In this document: one piece after another, positions 10,500-22,894 of the stretch
Position numbering within the stretch: the first letter of the stretch is position 1
Layout of the letters: the number at the start of each line of letters is the position of its first letter
Assembly (NCBI GenBank): GCA_950295325.1
Contig: OX485808.1
Span: 20,730,527 to 20,794,526 of the forward strand
Origin: Polytrichum commune
Lineage: Eukaryota > Streptophyta > Polytrichopsida > Polytrichales > Polytrichaceae
Direction: 5' to 3'
Length of the DNA: 64,000 nt
The notes under the pieces: model-generated
Database searches by the model: none
What the model was told of the DNA's origin: nothing
Seen by the model: only the letters and a program-made list of their open reading frames with translations
Program-made: the position numbers and the translations under genes

Positions 10500-12635
10500 A
10501 TTTTAATTCTAAACTAAATTGGATTTATGAGAGAACCAACCAACAAGGGGTTAGTCACACATGCCTAAACACACCATTTTTGAAACGGGGTTTGGGGGGG
10601 TTGGGGTGGTAGACCAAAGGAGGATAATTTTGGGATTGGCGTGTGCCTAAGCTTGGGGAGCTTGGGTTAGGGTTGGTCCTTCTTATTTGGGATACATATG
10701 TATGCTTTCAACCCTGATCCAAGGCAAAGAATAAGTAAGACTTATAACCTCTCTCCTAGATCGGAGTTGAAACCCAAAAAAAACCCTATACCAATCTTGA
10801 AACTAAGCTTCCCGAGGTTGGACGTACGCCAAAGCCAAAACCTCATTTACCTTGGCCCAACAAGCTGCGTTTTGAGATCGGCATTTTTGAACTCGTGTCA
10901 TTCACTTTGAACCACATGATGGACGCCTTGGGAGCACCGTTCTTGTGGGCCGGGATGCATGTTTCCTTCCTACGGTGTGTGTGGGAAAGCATGACCCGGC
11001 ATCCTATTCCTTTCCTTTTGTTCTCCCTTTCCCTTGTGCTTTTGGAAACAACGACCCGACCCCAAAAGACAAAGCCGTGCAAAGTGACGTTGGTCTGCTA
11101 GTAAGAACCCCATACGGAGAGGACGTACACCGTGTGTGTGTCTCTCTCTCTCTCTCTCTTCAACTTATGGTCCCATGGTGCTTGCCTTTTGACTTTTTGG
11201 GCTAACTTGGTAGGCGGCAAGAGTAACGGTTTCCTCACCCATCTCTTATGAGGGTTGGAGGCAACGTAGTAGCTAGGGGGTCGGAAAGTGTACCTTTGGG
11301 GAAACCCCCGGGCCGGCTAGCTAGCTAGCTCCTAGTTTGTGTGTACAATTCCTCCAAGTGATAGAGGCCCCGACTTGGCCCTTGGCCGAAATCAAGAGAG
11401 AACGATCCCTTGGCAGCTATGGTGGTGGGATGGAGACCAATTGAACAATTTGAGCTTATGACACACCTCAATTGTGCCACTTACCTTAGTCTAGTACAAA
11501 TTTTTATTCAAAGTGCTTCAATGACCGGCTAGGGATTCGTGATGTCATGTAAACTCATCCCGTAGGAAGATGAAAACACGACAAATTATTTTATAATGTG
11601 GAAAATGATCATTTTTTGACAATATGACTCCGAAAACGACATTGGAGACTCCAAATTAGTTTAACGAGGACGGAAATCCACTTGGAGTGAATCGACCCTC
11701 AACTTGTAGGGGGGTATTTTTAAAAAACTCCTTTCATAACATTGTTTAGGAGCATTTGTGTATTCAATCGCCATTAATAACCCGAACAACTCACTTCCTC
11801 GGGTCCATTGAAGATGGGTGGCCAATCCTAGATAGCCCCATTCACCCACTGGTCGAAACGTGTGATACTACATTTGTGTGCCCATTAACAACCATCAATC
11901 CCAGTAGCTGGCAATATGAGGAGTTGGCAGTATGAGAAGTTGGCACTAGCTAGTAACCTCCCAAGCCTACTCCCCTCGCTCACATTCAAACTAAGTTAAT
12001 GGGAATGTATGAATCCCGTGATAAATTTGGGAACAATACTTTCATATCCAAAGGGCCCACAAAACCACCTACAAGCTTTGACTAACATTATGCCATCTAC
12101 AATGGATGAGTTTACATAGATGCCATAAACCCCAAGCCAATGCGTTTAGGGCTCCAAACGAGCCTCACCTCAAAGCATAGTACAGAAAATAAGCTCATAT
12201 TGTATTTGATGGAAATACTTGCTGTATTGAAACCCTTGAATCATCGAAATATACGTTCCGCCTCCAATTTCAAGCTTCAGTACACATTGCACTTTATTTG
12301 TATTTTATTTGATAACGATTCAGGCACTATATCTGAGCTTGTGGAGGCCCTCCGACTACATGGATACATGTGTGATTCTATCACAAGTTTTACTTAGGAA
12401 TACAAGTTAGAAGCTTTGTTTAATAGGCGAGTGAGAGGAAAATGCAAGGGTACAAAACGTGGGTGATAGTGATATTTGATCTACGGAATATGAGTACAAT
12501 TTGGGGGTGAAAGCATTTTAGGGTTACCCTTCACTTTATCTGCATGTGTACATGTACGTATGTCCTTGGTGATTAAGAATTGGGCTAGCTACTACACCTT
12601 TGGACATCTACCTTTCAAATACAACCCCTATCCAA
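10500..12635. other. Intergenic, low-complexity patches only
   Basis: Contains a CT microsatellite (about 11,141-11,160) and a short GCTA repeat (about 11,312-11,327). Overlapping open frames near 10,843-11,205 and 12,140-12,397 show no domain. No gene supported. Confidence 0.5.
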
Positions 12636-13110
12636 GTGTCTAGGAAGATGTTTGGGCATAATTGGTCCAAATCCGAGTGTTCCCAAGTCCCACCGGTTGT
12701 TTACATGTTGTGATCTTTTGGTTTTTCTCATGAAAGATGGGGGTATATTCCCTAGATTCCTCTAAGGTGATCAGTAGTTTTTCTGAAGTCTTCAACTTCA
12801 AGTGTTTGTTTCTCAAGCTCAACCGGTTCATCTGTAACTAATCGCTATATTTGTTAATCAAAGACTTTGAAAAGTATCAAAATAAATGTAAATGGGTTAA
12901 TATCTGGTTCAATTTCTTATTGTGATGACATGTATTTGTACCATATTGGTTAGTGTTGCCCATAAAAATCGTTGTATTAAGTCACATCCAATATATTTTT
13001 GTGCTTCTCTTGTTCTTTTTTTGAAAACCACGTCCTTAAATAGTCTCAAAATAATGAAATGCCCTCCAATTACCGAATATAATGATACTATATGTTGGCT
13101 CTCCCCATTC
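12636..13110. repeat. Dispersed AACCGGTT-rich repeat, copy 2, interrupted by a MITE
   Basis: The repeat runs to CTGTAACTA at 12,840, is broken by the MITE 12,841-13,086, and resumes with a second ACTA then TATGTTGGCTCTCCCC, which corresponds to ACTGCCGGTTCTCCCC in the copy at 22.8 kb. This gives a filled and an unfilled version of the same insertion site. Confidence 0.75.
12841..13086. mobile_element. MITE with 4-bp TSD, 246 bp
   Basis: Left end ATCGCTATATTTGTTAATCA, right end the reverse complement of ATCATTATATTCGGTAATTG. Flanked by ACTA on both sides (12,837-12,840 and 13,087-13,090). Its interior shares a 'ccaatatat', 'tgtgctt' and 'gtctcaaaat' order with the MITE at 41,162-41,418. Non-coding. 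Confidence 0.82.
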
Positions 13111-14289
13111 ATTGGGTCTTAGTGGAATAATGTGAACCAAAATGTTAACCCAAGGTGGCAACACCTATATACGAGGCAAGGGTCACCGGCTTAAGAAGAG
13201 GAATTGAAGCTATATTTTATAATACAAAATTGGAATAATTTCATTATAAGTTATAATAAGAGATTTGAAGAAAAGAGTTGCATCAACTAATTCTAATAAG
13301 TTATAAATGAGAATGTGCTTGCCATGAGAATGTCTTGAAACTTAGAAATGCGCAATCCATTTGAAGTTGTTACCCAAGTTATATGGGAGTTTGATATGCA
13401 CCTACAATCATTTAGCTATGTAGAGCACACATAAAGTTTGGACTTGGACATTATCAAACATTGAAATGTGATGGATTATTATGACATTGGCTAGGAGTGC
13501 AGATCCAAATCGATATTCATTTGCAAATCCAAAGTTATAGTATTATTTTTTATTTTTTAATGTATCATATGAAATTGCCTAGACATGCAATTGTAGATTG
13601 ATGAGATTAGATCGTCATCTCTGAGCTCCTTTGTACCAATTTGACAAGTAGAGATGAGCCTAAGACACCATATGCATCTATAATATGATATGATGTCTAT
13701 ATGTGAAGGTTGGCTTAACTAGGATTTGCAAGGTGTTTAAACCTAAATGAAAAGCAAAAGACCGAGGAACATGAGTTGTGTAGGTACATAAGAAGATACA
13801 CATGTGAAGTCAACTCTAAAGTTTACCTCATATACTTAGCCCTTGACAAACGAAAAGTGGACAATAAGCAAACCCCAGTCGACCCCGGTCCCCCGTGAAA
13901 AGAACACCCATCCTCTTCTCAAACAAACTTAGGGAATAACTTGACACATACAATTCACCTTTCGAATGGAAGGAAGTAACCTTACCTTCATGCTCGGTCA
14001 CACATGATCAATCAAAGGGTTAGCGGGCTCCCATTCACATCAGTGCAAAAAAACACCGATGTTCTTTTAATTTATTCATTTTTTCCAAGTGACACTAAAT
14101 TCAACAATACATAAGAAGCTTCAATATCATATATCCTTATTCACACACAAAAATCAAGATACTTGTGTGCAAAGAGTATGTAACCATGACATCCTTTCAT
14201 CCAATTCTCCTCCAAGAAGATTCGATTTTACTTAAATCTCACTTTGATGAGAAATTTTGGCTTAGCCATCATTTTGGGTGGAAGTTTAT
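13111..14289. other. Intergenic, nothing recognised
   Basis: AT-rich sequence with no convincing gene, terminal repeat or RNA. Confidence 0.5.
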
Positions 14290-14620
14290 ACTAGTGCAAC
14301 CTAACATAGAGCATCCTAAAACACACACTCCACCCAAAACTAACACCCTAATATTTTGCACTGTAAGTACATAATGATTTTGAGAATGTCCACCACCTTA
14401 ACATCAGCTTGTTGTGTTGAATTTGGATCATTTACCAATAAATCTTTAAACTCTTGACATTTTAAAATGTGAAACCCACATAAGATATATTTCAATGCAC
14501 TTCAATCACATTTCAACTGGTAACGAGGAACATGTAAAGCTTTGTTGATCAAATTACAGAAGATAGTCCACTCAACGCTTAAAGTGGCGGTTTTAGTACC
14601 ATCTACCTTATCATCCACTA
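14290..14620 (+). repeat. Dispersed repeat, direct copy in RNF25-like intron 1
   Basis: Shares with about 28,015-28,320 the order 'caccctaa(a/t)at', 'ttgcac', 'gtccaccaccttaacatca', 'accaataaa', 'gcttNaagtg(g/a)cgg' and 'agNaccatctac'. Divergence is considerable. Class unknown. Confidence 0.6.
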
Positions 14621-16440
14621 CTCCATTGGTGAGAGAATACCTAAGGTAGAAATACCATAAACCGTTAACCACCCTCTAGCCATGCACTAGACCGCTGTCA
14701 TAATGATGAAGTGCCATTTCTAAACCCGATCATGGCTCGGCGGCAACTTCAATGCGTGTACACTTAGTGTAGCCAATGGGAGTCAACAGTTAATGTACTC
14801 ATGAGGTAACCGATTTAGACAATGTTCTGTATGGAAATGTGGATTACTTTGTTCGATGTAGGGAGAATCTAGTGAACAAGTAGGGGTTCGGACAAATTTC
14901 CACTTTGAAAAATTGTAGCATTTTTCCTATAGGACAAAAAAATATGAAACAACTTACATTCTTCATGAATCCTTCTCGTTTATCTTGGAAAATTATCTCA
15001 TGATTGTCAAACCAGATCCTCAATGCGAATCACCTTACTTTCACGGGTTATGATATTTCTACCTTAAGAAGGTGCATTGTGTGTTGAGCTTAGTAAAAAG
15101 GCTTAAGTTGGTCAACAAATAGTGCATGGGCATGAGCACCTCAACCATACCGTATTCGCATCATTTTGTTGGCACCGAGATCAACCCTTCATGTACCTTG
15201 TCACAACAATGTGCAGACAAAATCATGAAGTCTCGTCAGTTGCCGGAAGGGACAATATTAGCTCAGCTTAAGTTAGTGGTCCACTGATCTATGATTGTTG
15301 AACGCAACCTCAAAAGTTGATGTACATAAAGAGATTCCAACTAGTATGGGTTTGATTGCATTCAATGGATTCTAAATCACAAGCACTTTGTATTGAGGGC
15401 GACATTACTTCCACATTTGAGATTAAAAGGAGTCTTCAGTTGCATGGTCCTCCCCCTTGGCCATGGGCACTTCTTGATCATTGTTCTTGGCAGCCATTTT
15501 CAATTTCACATTCAGCTTTTTGAGACAAGGTAATGTATGTGGGTCTTTACGTGGGCACCTTTTTTCTTTTTCTTTTTTTGGACACCTACATTTGAATGGT
15601 ATATGACAAGGCTTGCTATTTAGAGTGGACGCCAAATGAGTTGGAAATGGGTTATGTGGGTGAAACGAGATTGGACTACGAGATCACATTCAGTATATGA
15701 ATCTTGGATAATTGTTTTGCGTTGGTGAAAGAGCCATGCAAATCTATCGTTGTGGTAGACTTACATATTTTCCGGTGATGTAAGACATGTTTTCAAAAGT
15801 GCATGAGAATTGTCTAGGACTTGTATGCTTGTAGTGGATTGGACTTTGTGCTCAAAGAACAATCACCATTCTAAGTTCAATAGTCACCGAAATTGACGTG
15901 GTCTATGTGATTGGTTGAAGTAAAAGAACCTTCACGTTGACCTTCTTATCATTTTAGTGTTTCAATTCCGATTCTGAAATTTGAAACGACGATAATTAGA
16001 ATATGCACTTGCTACTTGGATGAGACAGTTTCTGATGTGATCTGTGGAGTAGGAAGTGCTCACAGTAGGGCCACATACCTAAGTTAGTGGAGTGTCGGCA
16101 ATTAGTGACTATTCTTTCTGGGATATCTTTGGGATATCATGGTTCTCTTTCCCCAAAGTTACGAATCTGTGGTAGTATCATAAATATGCTTGAAGTGAAT
16201 TGCTAATCTCAGACCTCACAAAAAGTAGGCATGATTTGATTTATAGTTTCACAGATTCGATATGCGAATCACAGAGCCACGTATGTAGTCCACATGAGTA
16301 TCTGATGCAGAGTTCAGACATTAGTGACATTTTTCCAATTACAGTAGTTGCTTATACCCAATCAATGTAGCAAACATGCAAAACCTAGAAAGCTATGCAC
16401 TAACTTAGCACTCTAAAGTGTCAATAGTAAGACAAGGATA
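14621..16440. other. Intergenic, nothing recognised
   Basis: No reading frame with recognisable content. The minus-strand frame at 15,423-15,635 is Lys/Pro-rich without family resemblance. Confidence 0.5.
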
Positions 16441-16443
16441 TTC

Positions 16444-16869
16444 TCAGAAAAAACGACAATTATGAGGCGGAAAGTCGAGACGCTCGTGGATCGCAACTAC
16501 TGACTGCTTAATTTCTCGCAACGAGATGCTGACCAGATGCGGATCGTACTTGTTCTTTACATCCACAAGATTGTTTGTGGTGTTCCGTACGTAGGTCCAC
16601 TGGATTTCGAGGTGGACTGATTCCTTTGAAGTTCCAAGGGCTCCAAATCGGTGTTGCTCCATGACCAAAAGTGTGAGAGCAGTCTACCTGGTTGGGCCGT
16701 CAAGATCAAGAACCAAAAGAAACGCGGCATTCACAAGGAGCTCATCCCGAGAAGGGGGGTTCACATGCTGCTCCAAATGCTTAGCACACGACTCGACTAG
16801 CAAATTCAGACATTCTCCTCGTTCACGGAATACAATGTCGAATCTATAAAGAGGCCACCAACACACCAC
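16444..16869 (-). pseudogene. Unrecognised coding-like segment, two possible exons
   Basis: Two adjacent minus-strand frames have more balanced composition than the surroundings. The upstream one (16,869-16,684) includes RFDIVFRERGECLNLLVESC and DELLVNAAFLLVLDLDGPTR, and ends at AG/GTAGAC, a usable donor. The downstream one (16,668-16,444) includes VHLEIQWTYVRNTTNNLVDV and SISLREIKQSVVAIHERLD and ends in a stop. They could be neighbouring exons of a real or captured gene. I do not recognise the family, and the 20-30 nt gap between the frames is too short for a normal intron, so either a frameshift separates them or this is a remnant. Confidence 0.3.
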
Positions 16870-16899
16870 ACATGCTGCGAATCTACCCAGACTAGATTA

Positions 16900-18520
16900 T
16901 CATAGATAAGTTAATCAACTTCCACTAGGTACGTAGAAGCGAATCCACGACTCATAACATATATCCCAGCCTTCCACATTCGAAGCTTAAAAGTAGCTTA
17001 CTGGTTGTTGCGGGCTCATCAACCGGCCACTCACCTATTGCTCTTACTTACTCACTCTTCTTGACCTTGTAATCTGTCCACCTCACACATGAATCTAGTG
17101 GTTCTAATCAAACCGACGCCCACGTGTTTAATGCCACCTAATCTGTTAATTATGCTTGTGAACGTTTGGGCCGCCGCAACCGTCAAGGATCAGCAACACC
17201 TGTGGACACGAAATTGGATGGCAAACGATTTTTTTTGGTTCCCTGTTTCTCTATCGTGCCATCAATTATGTGTGAAATTCAATGGCTGACTGATCGATCA
17301 GTTAAGCCTTTTTCTCCCCCAACTCTCACACGGATTCAACCACGCACTGAATTAGTGGCCCTGCCCGAGGTTAAGTTAAAGTGATGTCAGCCGCTGTGAC
17401 AATGGCGATCATGATGATGGTGTGATTGGTGTTGCCAAGTTTTCCCTCGGGGACAGAGTTGACCTGTTTGCGGCAACTTGCAGTCGCACTATTATAAACA
17501 CGCACATAAATTGTTTGATTCCCAGTTCCTGCAGTGGCAGTTATAAGTCAGTCGTGTGCGCCTGATTGATTACCTACTCCCAGCAAGCATTTGTTTGACA
17601 CCATCTAACTTAATCCACATGAGATTCAACTTGCAGCCACACAATTGACGCAGAAGTCTTGTAGACATGATGTGTTATTCGATTAAATACTTTTCCTCTC
17701 TGCACCCACTTCTCGCAGGACACGAAACACACAATTAGTGCAAAATGACTACACTGATTACCCCAATTATTAGTGACGATGGTGGGCTAATAGCGAGTTT
17801 GTGGGAAATTGGTGAAGGTGATACTGAATTTCTTCACACTATAAAAATAGTGCCGTCAAAAGGTCTAGGAAGCATTGATCATCCCGACACTATGCATTAA
17901 AAATATTTTTCATAGCAACACTATTCATTGAAAGTGCCGGAAGGCTTGGCACTATCATTTGAAACTATCAGCACTTGGTACTATTCATTAACCATCATGT
18001 GGTGCATACTAAATCTATAACAAATGAGCATGTATTCATGAATTTAATGTCACTTAGTAAAAACTTCAGCCCTCGATGACTTTGAGATGTAGCGAAATAG
18101 TGCGTGCGTCGAGAATGAGTACCACCCTCACTAGTTGGAATAATCAGAGTAACAAATACAAGTTGTGCCCCTAGCCACTTTCACTCATGATTTACAGAGC
18201 TCATATTATAATTTTATTCATCATCAAAGTGAGGATTCTCTTGCTCATTAAGCGGTCATATAGATCACCCCAAATATGTTTACTCATTGATCCTAAAATG
18301 GTTAGCTTGTTTTGAGCACGTAGTCAAATCTGTCTTATACACACATTAACGTCTTTTCAATGGGCACTCTTAGATCCACACGTACCCATATTCCACTTAA
18401 ATGTCCATATTATTGCAATGTTAGATATAAGCATGCCTACCTCACCTCGCACCCTAGTTCTACCTGTCATGCGTCAAGGTTGAATATATTGTAAGCCCAT
18501 TCATCAAAAGCCACAAGGAT
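16900..18520. other. Intergenic; repeat block near 17,860-17,990
   Basis: The block 'ggaagcattgatcatcccgacactat' (abridged) at about 17,868 recurs near 19,857 together with CACTATTCAT-type motifs, so a small dispersed repeat is present. No gene supported. Confidence 0.45.
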
Positions 18521-18542
18521 TATGGTAGATGGTAAGATACCA

Positions 18543-18750
18543 AGCCAATCTGGTCTGAGATGACCTTAAACTACCAGATGATGGTGGAGAGATACCCAAA
18601 TCTCAAGGAAGAGGTTGGCGGTTCGAATCCCGGTTGTGAAATCTCCTCTCTACTTGACGGAAAACTTGCTAGGTGGTCAATTGCCTCTTGTGCTTTGGCA
18701 TTGGCCTGTCAGCCTTCTGTCTCAAAAAAAAAAAAAAAAAAAAAAAAAAA
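18543..18750 (+). mobile_element. tRNA-derived SINE with A27 tail
   Basis: A perfect RNA polymerase III B box, GGTTCGAATCC, lies at 18,620-18,630, preceded by a tRNA-like head and followed by a CTTGCTAGGTGGTCAATTGC body and an A27 tail at 18,724-18,750. CCAATC occurs both before the head (about 18,543-18,549) and right after the tail, a possible short target duplication. This arrangement is typical of plant SINEs. The 5' boundary is approximate. Confidence 0.75.
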
Positions 18751-19035
18751 CCAATCCAAATTGTTCTTGCACACCATATGAACACAGGTCCATGAGTTTT
18801 CAAGTCTTCAAGATGTTGAGTAAAGGTGTCCCCAAACCCTACCCTAGGCTACCATGTTCAAACCGCGTTCATGCAAGCTAAGATTTTATAGCTTGGGTCG
18901 CTTCCATTAGGGTCATAATTAGGTACATTTACCGTCATGCCATTGGTTGATGAATGCCAACTGCAATTACCCCAACTTCACTTGAATATATGCTAAATAC
19001 ACCTATGATTGTCCTTGGAGCATATGAACATAGTA

Positions 19036-19395
19036 CTACACTAAATATGCTATTTGGTGTCACCAATTCTTAACATCTTGCTCAATACTAATTGTAAACT
19101 GCGGTATAGTGTCACCAACACTAAATGTCAACCCAACATTATTTATCATTCCTTGTAAGTTTTTTTGGGGATTATAGATTATCAGTGTTGCAATTATTGT
19201 CATTTACCAAGTGATTTTCCATCCCAATTCCTGTCATCCATGAAAATATTTCATCACAAGTTGATGACAAGAGAAGGTAGGGTTTTGGCCAATGGATGAA
19301 CTCATCCATCATCCATGACAATATTTTTTCACTTCTTTACAAGAAGTGACATCCAAAAAGTTTCCATATGACACTAAATAACATATTTAGAGTAG
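19036..19395 (+). mobile_element. ~360-bp MITE, (CT)ACACTAAATAT family, copy 2
   Basis: Left end CTACACTAAATATGCTATTT, right end the reverse complement of CTACTCTAAATATGTTATTT. Same length as copy 1 and clearly similar throughout. Contains 'gacaagagaaggtagggttt' and 'ccaatggatgaactca', shared with copies 1 and 3. Non-coding. Confidence 0.78.
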
Positions 19396-19740
19396 TTGAC
19401 ACTACTAGATCACCTAAATTGCTCTTGGGCTTTATTGATACTTTTAGCACATCTTAGAATGACCTTTTTGGGCATCATATGAGTAAACTATGAGGTTTCA
19501 AAGTGTTGTGTATAGGTGTGTCCAAAATTGACCCTAGACTCCCATGTTCAAAAGATGTTCATGTTAGACCAAAAAAATCTATAGGGGTCGCTTTGGGTAA
19601 GGGTCATAAATAGGTGTAGGTACCATACATTTAGTCTACCTCCATAAATAATTAGAAACGTAGGTGCACCTTCATAACATTATTTATAGCCACAATAGTC
19701 AATTCAATGGACCCTAGAAAAATATTTATATTTATTATGT

Positions 19741-19741
19741 C

Positions 19742-19774
<33 letters not shown>
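19741..19774. repeat. C18 followed by (AC)n microsatellite
   Basis: Eighteen C are followed by about seven to eight AC units; a compound simple repeat, likely to be length-variable. Confidence 0.9.
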
Positions 19775-19777
<3 letters not shown>

Positions 19778-20613
19778 AGTAATATTCGGTTATTGTTCAT
19801 GCATTCAAGCTTACACTTGGAAATTTCGGTGAGTTATATTCCCGGCACTATTCATAGGAAGCATTGTTCATCCCAACACTATTCACTGGAAATATCAACA
19901 TTATTCACAATATTCATACTATTCATACCAGTGTTAATGTTGTCTTATTATCTATAAAGTTTCTTTCTACGAAGGTAAGATGGTGGAAACCCCTGTCAAA
20001 GAGCTAGGTATTAAAATGGAACTCAACCACATGGCTAAGTATTGTTAAGTTCAAGACACTTGCATGGATAAAAACCCATTCATCACCAAGAAATACTCAT
20101 GTAGTGCATGGGTGGTTAGTTTAGCTGCAATGCTAAACCTTGAACATTGGCCCCCTGTTTCTATGTGGTCAATCTTCATATATCAGCAACTTTGGTGTCC
20201 GATTTCATCACTCAAATCATCATAAATCGGTTTAAAAGTGTTTCGTTAAATTAAATACATGTGTACTCATCTACCCTAAGATTTATTAAAAATTTTGGAA
20301 CCTCTCTGGATTTGATATGAATCTATGAACTTGTAGTTACAAATTTGGTTATTATTGATTCACACCATATTATATATACCATGACAACCAAAAACATGCA
20401 AGTGCAATCCATGGTAGACTCAATAGGGTTCAAATGAAAGCTCTTTTCCCTACTGTAATCTGACCTTGTATTTTTAGCTTCACTTATGGGCTTCCAAATG
20501 TGATCATGCATAAAAATTTCCAGCACTTCTCGAATTCTCAAACTTCACTGAAAAAAATACTAAAACAACTTCCCTTAATTATACCGTTCATGGTAGTTAG
20601 ACTGTGCCACTTA

Positions 20614-21987
20614 GGGCCGGTTTACACTACGGTGGAGAAGGCCTCCGGTCGGTCAAGAATGCTTGGCCAAGACATGGTTATATGAGGCAAATGCTGGATG
20701 TGCCGGAGAAGAATTAAAGGCAATAAAATATTTCTTAAGGAGTCTTGACCGGTTGAAGTCTAAACACCTAGAGGAGAAGTCCACCGGAGAAGTCCACCGG
20801 TGAAGAGAAGTTCACCTAATGGTGAAGATTTTTTGTCATAAAAAACCATAATTCTCTACATTCACATTGTATCAAAAGATTTCAACAAGAATCGTGTTCA
20901 TAAGAATTGTGTAATATAATGTTCAATTTTATTCAAAAGATAATGAAAATTGCCAAATTGCCAATTGTCAAGTTTGGCCCATGTAGGAAATAAATGTCTC
21001 CTTGGGTGTTTAAGAATGAAGAGGGGAAAACCCATACACATTGGACAAAGCACTACTCTTTGGTATTATTTAAGACATGCTCTCCTCTTAATCAACCTCA
21101 TCAATTTCTCTCTTCTTATCTTTGATCTTCAATCATGGATAATCGAAGAAGAGAGATTTTGTGCTCTCTTATGATCTTTATGGTTTTGAAGTATTTTATC
21201 GTTTCAACTATGGCGATACAAAAAACCATCATGTATCACCATAATGCTTCAATTATGATGATGGCGTATTTTTTGTTTGGGAGCAAGGAGAGGGTGGTGT
21301 GGAAATTTGACCGGCCAAGTGGATATGTGTCACAATTTCTTCTTGGATCATATAATGCAAAAATGTTCAAAGATCGTGTACGGGTGAGTAAGCCTACTTT
21401 TATTTATTTATGTCATTTGCTTGGACCCATGTTGAGCAAGAAAGATACAAAATTAAGACTTTGTATTCCAATAGAGTGTAAAATTTCTTTGACATTGCAT
21501 CGATTGGCAACCGGTGATACTTTGCATGCACTTGCTGATTTGTATGGTATTTCAAAGTCAAGTGCTTCAATCATAGTGAGAGAAGTATGTGAGGGTATTA
21601 AAAGTGTTTTGAGGCCTTTGGTTTTTCCTAAACCAACATTGTCAAGAATGAAGCAAATAGCTTTAGAGTTTAAGAATTTGCATGGAATTCCATACATTTT
21701 AGGGGCAATATATGGGAATCACATTCCAATTTTTTATTGAGTTGGGCTTCTCCAGAGGAGGAGTTTCTTGGCCGGCCTCTTGAGGCCGGAGAAGCCCAAC
21801 TCCAAAAAGTGCCGCCATGTAGGCGGCCATGTCATTTTATCATCCATGAGAAAAGTTCACCACCATTGTTTTCTTCACCTAGTGTAAACACCCACCGGTC
21901 AAGAGTTGCATTTTCGACCAATCACAATTGAGAAACGCCCTTCTTTTCATGACCGGTGGACTTCTCCACCGTAGTGTAAACCAACCC
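20614..21987 (+). mobile_element. PIF/Harbinger element, 1374 bp, internally deleted
   Basis: 27-bp terminal inverted repeats begin GGGCCGGTTTACACTACGGT (left) and GGGTTGGTTTACACTACGGT (right, reverse complement), differing at two positions, and are flanked by TTA at 20,611-20,613 and 21,988-21,990. Subterminal regions hold repeated CCGGT/ACCGG motifs (likely transposase-binding sites) and a palindrome at about 21,739-21,801 whose outer arms read GTTGGGCTTCTCC. It carries a truncated transposase (next entry), so it is a non-autonomous derivative. Well-kept ends suggest fairly recent movement. Confidence 0.93.
21135..21740 (+). pseudogene. Truncated PIF/Harbinger (HARBI1-like) transposase
   Basis: A 201-codon frame starting MDNRRREILCSLMIF has the usual N-terminal region of plant Harbinger nucleases: LHRLATGDTLHALADLYGIS, SKSSASIIVREVCEGIKSVL and LRPLVFPKPTLSRMK. 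It then reaches HGIPYILGAIYGNHIPIFY and stops. In functional members the last motif reads AIDGxHI, and this Asp is the first residue of the DDE catalytic triad; here it is Tyr. The sequence carrying the other two acidic residues is missing, replaced by the palindromic right subterminal region. The protein cannot be catalytic, though its DNA-binding part could remain. Confidence 0.9.
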
Positions 21988-22251
21988 TTACTCTTCGGAG
22001 TTACATGGTGCTATAACTTTTTGCAAGGAATGTAAGTCTTTACCAAGTAATATCACTTTAGTTGAACGATGTTTATAAAAGCTATCTTGTTGACAAAAAA
22101 TTAAAATCTACAATGAGAAGTTATCGCATTGCGTAATCCGAAATAACAAGTAAACGGCGATATTATAGTTGGACTCAAATGCAAAATATCCTATGTGAAA
22201 AACCTAAGTTTGACCACAGGCACGCCAAAGGAATGGTTGATTGGTCACTTA

Positions 22252-22890
22252 GAGCATCCCCACTAGAATACACAAACGACAAACAAGATTTATAGTACTA
22301 TATATGTTTGTGGAGGCCGCCAGCTTGGGCAGGACCGCTCATCATGAGTCAAAGTCCACCAATAGTTGGTGCATGCCCCTGCCATAATGAGAGCTTAACC
22401 AATAATATGTTGCCACACAATATTTAACCTAGGATTAAGTAGTGCAAAATAATATCTACTGTTAAGTAAGTTTCTTGAAGAGCCAGGAGAAACATGTCAT
22501 GTTGGTCATTTATGACAAGGGTTTGCTCTCATTGTACCTACAACAACACAAATTTAAGGTGGGGCGACCATTGGCGAGCCTATGTGTTTGACAATACAAA
22601 TACCTAAATATCTAGGAACATTGATCAGGGAGATTTTTGGGCACAATCGGTTGAGACTCTAGTGTTTGCAAGTCCAACCGGTTACATGTTGACATACTTC
22701 GGTTTTCCTTTATTAAATTGGGGTATATTCTATAAATTCCTCTAAAATGATCGGTAATTTTCCTGCAGTCTTGAACTTCAACCAGATTTCTCAAACTCAA
22801 CCAGTTCATCTGTAACTAACTGCCGGTTCTCCCCCATCATAGCCTAGGATATTGTTGTTTCTTCCCTTGCCACATCTGGTGGGAATGCTC
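22252..22890. mobile_element. Tourist-like MITE, 639 bp, containing AACCGGTT-rich repeat copy 3
   Basis: Ends GAGCATCCCCACTAGA and the reverse complement of GAGCATTCCCACCAGA are flanked by TTA at 22,249-22,251 and 22,891-22,893. The GAGCATC terminus resembles the MITE at 10,093. The third copy of the AACCGGTT-rich repeat (about 22,606-22,835) lies inside it. No transposase. Confidence 0.72.
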
Positions 22891-22894
22891 TTAG

